Below, piece by piece: positions 63,471 through 64,000 of a stretch of DNA of 64,000 nucleotides; positions within the stretch are counted from its first letter, which is position 1, and the number at the start of each line of letters is the position of its first letter. The stretch spans positions 102,258 to 166,257 of the forward strand of contig NZ_NEJP01000016.1 in NCBI RefSeq assembly GCF_002113125.1, in the 5' to 3' direction. Origin of the DNA: Pseudomonas sp. B20(2017). Lineage in GTDB: Bacteria > Pseudomonadota > Gammaproteobacteria > Pseudomonadales > Pseudomonadaceae. A model generated the notes under the pieces. That model made no database searches. It was not told where the DNA came from and saw only the letters and a program-made list of their open reading frames with translations. A program made the translations under genes and the position numbers.

Positions 63471-63820
63471 TGCTCGGCAATGTGCTGAAAAAGGTTCTGC
63501 TGGTTCTGCTGGTGGTCGTGGTCTATCAGAACTGGGGCAAGATCGAGCGGGTGTTCAACCCGTCGCAGATGGCGTCCGAGCAGGTCCGCGCCAACGCCCA
63601 TGTCGTGCTGTACGCCACGGACTGGTGCGGCTACTGCAAGCAGACCAAGCGTTTTCTCGATCAGAAAGGCATTCCGTTCAAGGAATTCGATATCGAGAAA
63701 GATGCCGAGGCACGCAAGGCGTACGAAGCGCTGGGCGGACGAGGGATCCCGCTGATCGACGTCAATGGCACGCTGATTCGCGGGTTTGATCCGGACGAGA
63801 TTCTCGCTGCACTGAAATAA
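63470..63820 (+). CDS. Membrane-anchored glutaredoxin-like protein
   Basis: 116 residues. N-terminal hydrophobic anchor (VLLVLLVVVVYQNW), linker, then a glutaredoxin fold with CGYC in YATDWCGYCKQTKRF, cis-Pro in GIPLIDVNGTLI. Starts on the yejK stop (TGATG), so it is coupled to yejK. The anchor implies a periplasmic-face or membrane-tethered redox role; target unknown. Confidence 0.88.
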   Translation: MLGNVLKKVLLVLLVVVVYQNWGKIERVFNPSQMASEQVRANAHVVLYATDWCGYCKQTKRFLDQKGIPFKEFDIEKDAEARKAYEALGGRGIPLIDVNGTLIRGFDPDEILAALK

Positions 63821-63824
63821 CGAC

Positions 63825-63908
63825 TGTGGGAGCGAGCCTGCTCGCGAAAGCGGACCATCAGCCAACAACGATGTTGAATGATGGATCGCATTCGCGAGCA
63901 GGCTCGCT
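63825..63908. repeat. REP doublet, one arm shortened
   Basis: First arm GTGGGAGCGAGCCTGCTCGC at 63826 is complete; second arm TTCGCGAGCAGGCTCGCT ends at CTTGTATG without the usual CCCACA tail, so it appears eroded. Confidence 0.85.
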
Positions 63909-64000
63909 TGTATGCTGGTACTTGAAGGGAGGAGGAGGGACAAGGCTCGATTCTGACTGTTGGCGCAGTACAGATCCGTGGGAGATTTCGCCCCTCCTCC

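Overview
The window is chromosomal DNA of a GC-rich gammaproteobacterium, almost certainly a Pseudomonas of the P. fluorescens group. The evidence is the gene order (rpsP-rimM-trmD-rplS, xerD-dsbC-hom-thrC, lepA-lepB-rnc-era-recO-pdxJ, lptF/lptG divergent from pepA-holC-valS), the DUF3509 protein typical of Pseudomonas, and eight paired REP palindromes (cores GGGAGCGAGC or GGGAGCGGGC) between genes. Nearly everything is core genome. I saw no rRNA, tRNA, CRISPR array, transposase or origin.

Layout. 1-1400 is the most accessory part: a cut-off BRO-N protein, a ParD/ParE-like toxin-antitoxin pair and a small basic protein. 1798-10145 holds opgD, an acetyltransferase, an Old Yellow Enzyme reductase, recJ, yaeQ, a class III CoA-transferase and a periplasmic binding protein. 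10320-12662 carries DUF3509, a receiver protein lacking its phospho-acceptor Asp, and a sensor-like protein (binding domain, TM, PAS) with no kinase. 12782-17466 is xerD-dsbC-hom-thrC (threonine synthesis and periplasmic disulfide isomerisation). 17573-31417 contains an antiporter, a thioesterase, the ribosomal protein/tRNA modification operon, ffh, ypjD, a CNNM transporter, an MHS-type MFS carrier, purT, a VUT transporter, DUF1289, a gamma-carbonic anhydrase and two Nudix hydrolases. 31520-39527 holds an L,D-transpeptidase and a full N-acetylglucosamine PTS operon: nagR, nagA, a SIS-type deaminase, nagF (EIIA-HPr-EI) and nagE (EIIC-EIIB plus a degenerate EIIB). 39528-40290 is a gene-free patch of repeats. 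40291-63820 carries a YqfO-like protein, purL, mltF, pdxJ, recO, era, rnc, lepB, lepA, lptG, lptF, pepA, holC, valS, rlmF, an HU protein, yejK and a membrane-anchored glutaredoxin.

How it fits together. The nag operon imports GlcNAc with phosphorylation, deacetylates and deaminates it to fructose-6-P, and is probably controlled by NagR through AAGTGGTATTA-type half-sites near the promoter. GlcNAc is a peptidoglycan sugar, and mltF and the L,D-transpeptidase nearby also act on peptidoglycan. lepA/lepB/rnc/era and the rpsP operon serve translation, RNA processing and secretion.

Most unusual points: the kinase-less sensor next to a pseudo-receiver, the NagR half-sites with the degenerate second EIIB, a 14-copy heptanucleotide array beside dispersed repeats, and a missing gene between lepB and rnc. 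I found no clearly new multi-gene system; the sensor/pseudo-receiver pair is the best candidate for undescribed biology.
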